Positions 62,945 through 64,000 of a DNA stretch of 64,000 nucleotides are shown here, one piece after another (the stretch's first letter is position 1; each line of letters begins with the position of its first letter). This DNA is from Alphaproteobacteria bacterium (GTDB lineage: Bacteria; Pseudomonadota; Alphaproteobacteria; Micropepsales; Micropepsaceae), in the NCBI GenBank assembly GCA_947474565.1, contig CANJIS010000003.1, positions 124,001 to 188,000 of the forward strand, given 5' to 3'. A model generated the notes under the pieces. The model was not told the DNA's origin. It saw only the letters and a list, made by a program, of their open reading frames with translations, and did not search any database. The translations under genes and the position numbers were made by a program.

Positions 62945-64000
62945 CGCGCCCCCGCCACGAAACTACGCCACTGCGTATCCATGGCCTCACCATGCGCGCG
63001 CCACCAGCCATCGTCCACCGGGAAAGCGGTGTTGAAATGCGCGGTGGGAAGGATGGATCTGATATCGGCGACATTTTCGGGATTCTTGCCCAGCAATGAA
63101 AAAGACGAGCGCCGCGCCGGCCCGAGCGGCTGCAAATTCGACACCCCCGCCAGCGGCGCCGAACCGGTGGCGAAGCGGATATATTCGAGCGCCAGCTCTT
63201 TTCTGGGGTTTCCCGCCGGAATGGCGAAGGCGTCAAATTCATAAAGCTGATGATCCCAGATCGCGCCCAGGGGTTTGGCATCCGGTTGCTTGGGATCGTA
63301 AAGCACGCTGTTGAAGGCGGTGGCGAAAGCCGCTTCGCCGCTGCGGATGCGCTGGGCCGCTTCGCTGTCCCGGTCATACCAGACGAGATTGGGGCCGAGA
63401 CTGGCCAGTTTGTCGTATGCGCGTTCCAGGCCTAGCTCGGTCGAAAGCTGGATATAGATATTGTTCGGCGCGACGCCGTCGGCCAGAAGCGCCATTTCCA
63501 GGTTGTATTTGGCGCTGCTGCGCTTCAGCAGGCGCTTGCCCGGAAATTTTACGGTGTCGAAGAAATCCGCCAGCGTGGCGGGCGCTGTACCGGCAAAGCG
63601 GGCGGGATCGAAAATCACGATCTGGGAATAGACCACGCTGCCCACCCAGCAGGGGCCGATGGCACCGGGCACAAAATCCTTCGCCGCCGGGGTGCCGTCA
63701 GCGCCTGCGGGCAGGGTGGCGGCATCGATCTTTTCCAGCATGCCCCGCTCGCAAGCTTCCACGACCCTGGGCAGTTCAAAATCGATCACGTCGCCTTTGA
63801 GGTCGGAAAGCTGCCCCTCCCAGTCGGCGATGTGCACATCGACCCGTTTGGCGGCGGCAAAAGGATGCATCTGCGCCACCTGCTGGGCATGGCCATAATC
63901 GCCCGGCCAGGTGGTGACGGTGAGGATGGGCAGGGGCCGTGAATACCAATAAAGCGCGGCTCCAGCGGCCAGCAGCAAAATCAAGGCGGTCAGAAGGATT
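62941..64000 (-). CDS. Extracellular solute-binding protein (PotD/SBP_bac_1-like), cut by the right edge
   Basis: The reading frame is open to base 64000, so the start lies outside; at least 353 residues are visible. A hydrophobic N-terminal helix (ILLTALILLLAAGAALYWYS) is followed by a type-1 periplasmic binding domain: PILTVTTWPGDYGHAQQVAQ, VDVHIADWEGQLSDLKGDVI, FDTVKFPGKRLLKRSSAKYN, IRSGEAAFATAFNSVLYDP, and KELALEYIRFATG. This resembles polyamine- or small-solute-binding PotD-type proteins, not OppA. It is first in the operon with Opp-type permeases, with four-base overlap. Confidence 0.88.
   Translation of the reverse strand, partial: ILLTALILLLAAGAALYWYSRPLPILTVTTWPGDYGHAQQVAQMHPFAAAKRVDVHIADWEGQLSDLKGDVIDFELPRVVEACERGMLEKIDAATLPAGADGTPAAKDFVPGAIGPCWVGSVVYSQIVIFDPARFAGTAPATLADFFDTVKFPGKRLLKRSSAKYNLEMALLADGVAPNNIYIQLSTELGLERAYDKLASLGPNLVWYDRDSEAAQRIRSGEAAFATAFNSVLYDPKQPDAKPLGAIWDHQLYEFDAFAIPAGNPRKELALEYIRFATGSAPLAGVSNLQPLGPARRSSFSLLGKNPENVADIRSILPTAHFNTAFPVDDGWWRAHGEAMDTQWRSFVAGAR

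Noticed and set aside
1-64000. CRISPR arrays, complete insertion sequences, prophage genes, rRNA
   Set aside because: No regularly spaced repeats, transposase or integrase motifs, phage structural genes or rRNA segments were seen on either strand.

Overview
The window comes from a GC-rich Gram-negative bacterium, most likely an alphaproteobacterium. Supporting this are the divergent recG | sdhE-mfd arrangement, the CysN-CysC fusion, Wza/YjbH-type export proteins and frequent four-base gene overlaps. The genus cannot be decided from the sequence. About 53 protein genes and one tRNA gene are visible. Three genes are interrupted by apparent frameshifts.

Positions 1-8.1 kb, minus strand: a surface-polysaccharide operon that begins with a winged-helix regulator carrying a Rossmann-like domain (6105-6731) and a short NusG paralogue (5596-6108). 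Acyltransferase, ABC exporter, phytanoyl-CoA-dioxygenase-like and capsule-type genes follow. Two 15-base palindromes lie ahead of the regulator. A perfect hairpin followed by an ops-like element lies between the NusG paralogue and the rest of the operon, which suggests processive antitermination. A secreted beta-helix protein, broken by a frameshift, lies upstream.

8.3-19.4 kb: a tightly coupled operon encodes RfbF, RfbG, a sugar C-methyltransferase, an OafA-type acyltransferase and a GtrA protein. Nearby genes encode a 3,5-epimerase, an NAD-dependent reductase, a GT2 glycosyltransferase and a large unassigned membrane protein. Together they suggest a CDP-linked C-methyl-6-deoxyhexose.

20-30 kb: a WecA/MraY-type initiating transferase, a YjbH-like outer-membrane protein, a very large SLBB export protein, a small YjbE/GfcA-like protein, a YjbF/GfcB lipoprotein and GalU. 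This is a rearranged YjbEFGH/Gfc-like export set.

30-42.6 kb: a frameshifted TPR-SPOR protein, a DUF2914 membrane protein, CysD and CysNC (sulfate activation to PAPS), GalE, a UDP-glucuronate 4-epimerase-like protein, a spermidine-synthase-like membrane protein, an aminotransferase, a HAD phosphatase and Ugd. GalU, GalE, Ugd and the epimerase can supply UDP-Glc, UDP-Gal, UDP-GlcA and UDP-GalA to the polysaccharide loci.

42.6-55 kb: chromosomal housekeeping genes, namely purU, an aldo/keto reductase, an LhgO-like oxidase and recG, facing sdhE and mfd; then a YcxB-like protein, an acyl-CoA dehydrogenase, a low-complexity secreted protein and a YdeI-like protein. Two REP-like hairpin repeats and a duplicated tRNA-Arg 3' end occur here.

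55-64 kb: tRNA-Arg(CCT) and an oligopeptide-type ABC importer, with two OppA-like binding proteins, a fused DppDF/YejF-type ATPase, two permeases and a PotD-like binding protein that runs off the right edge.
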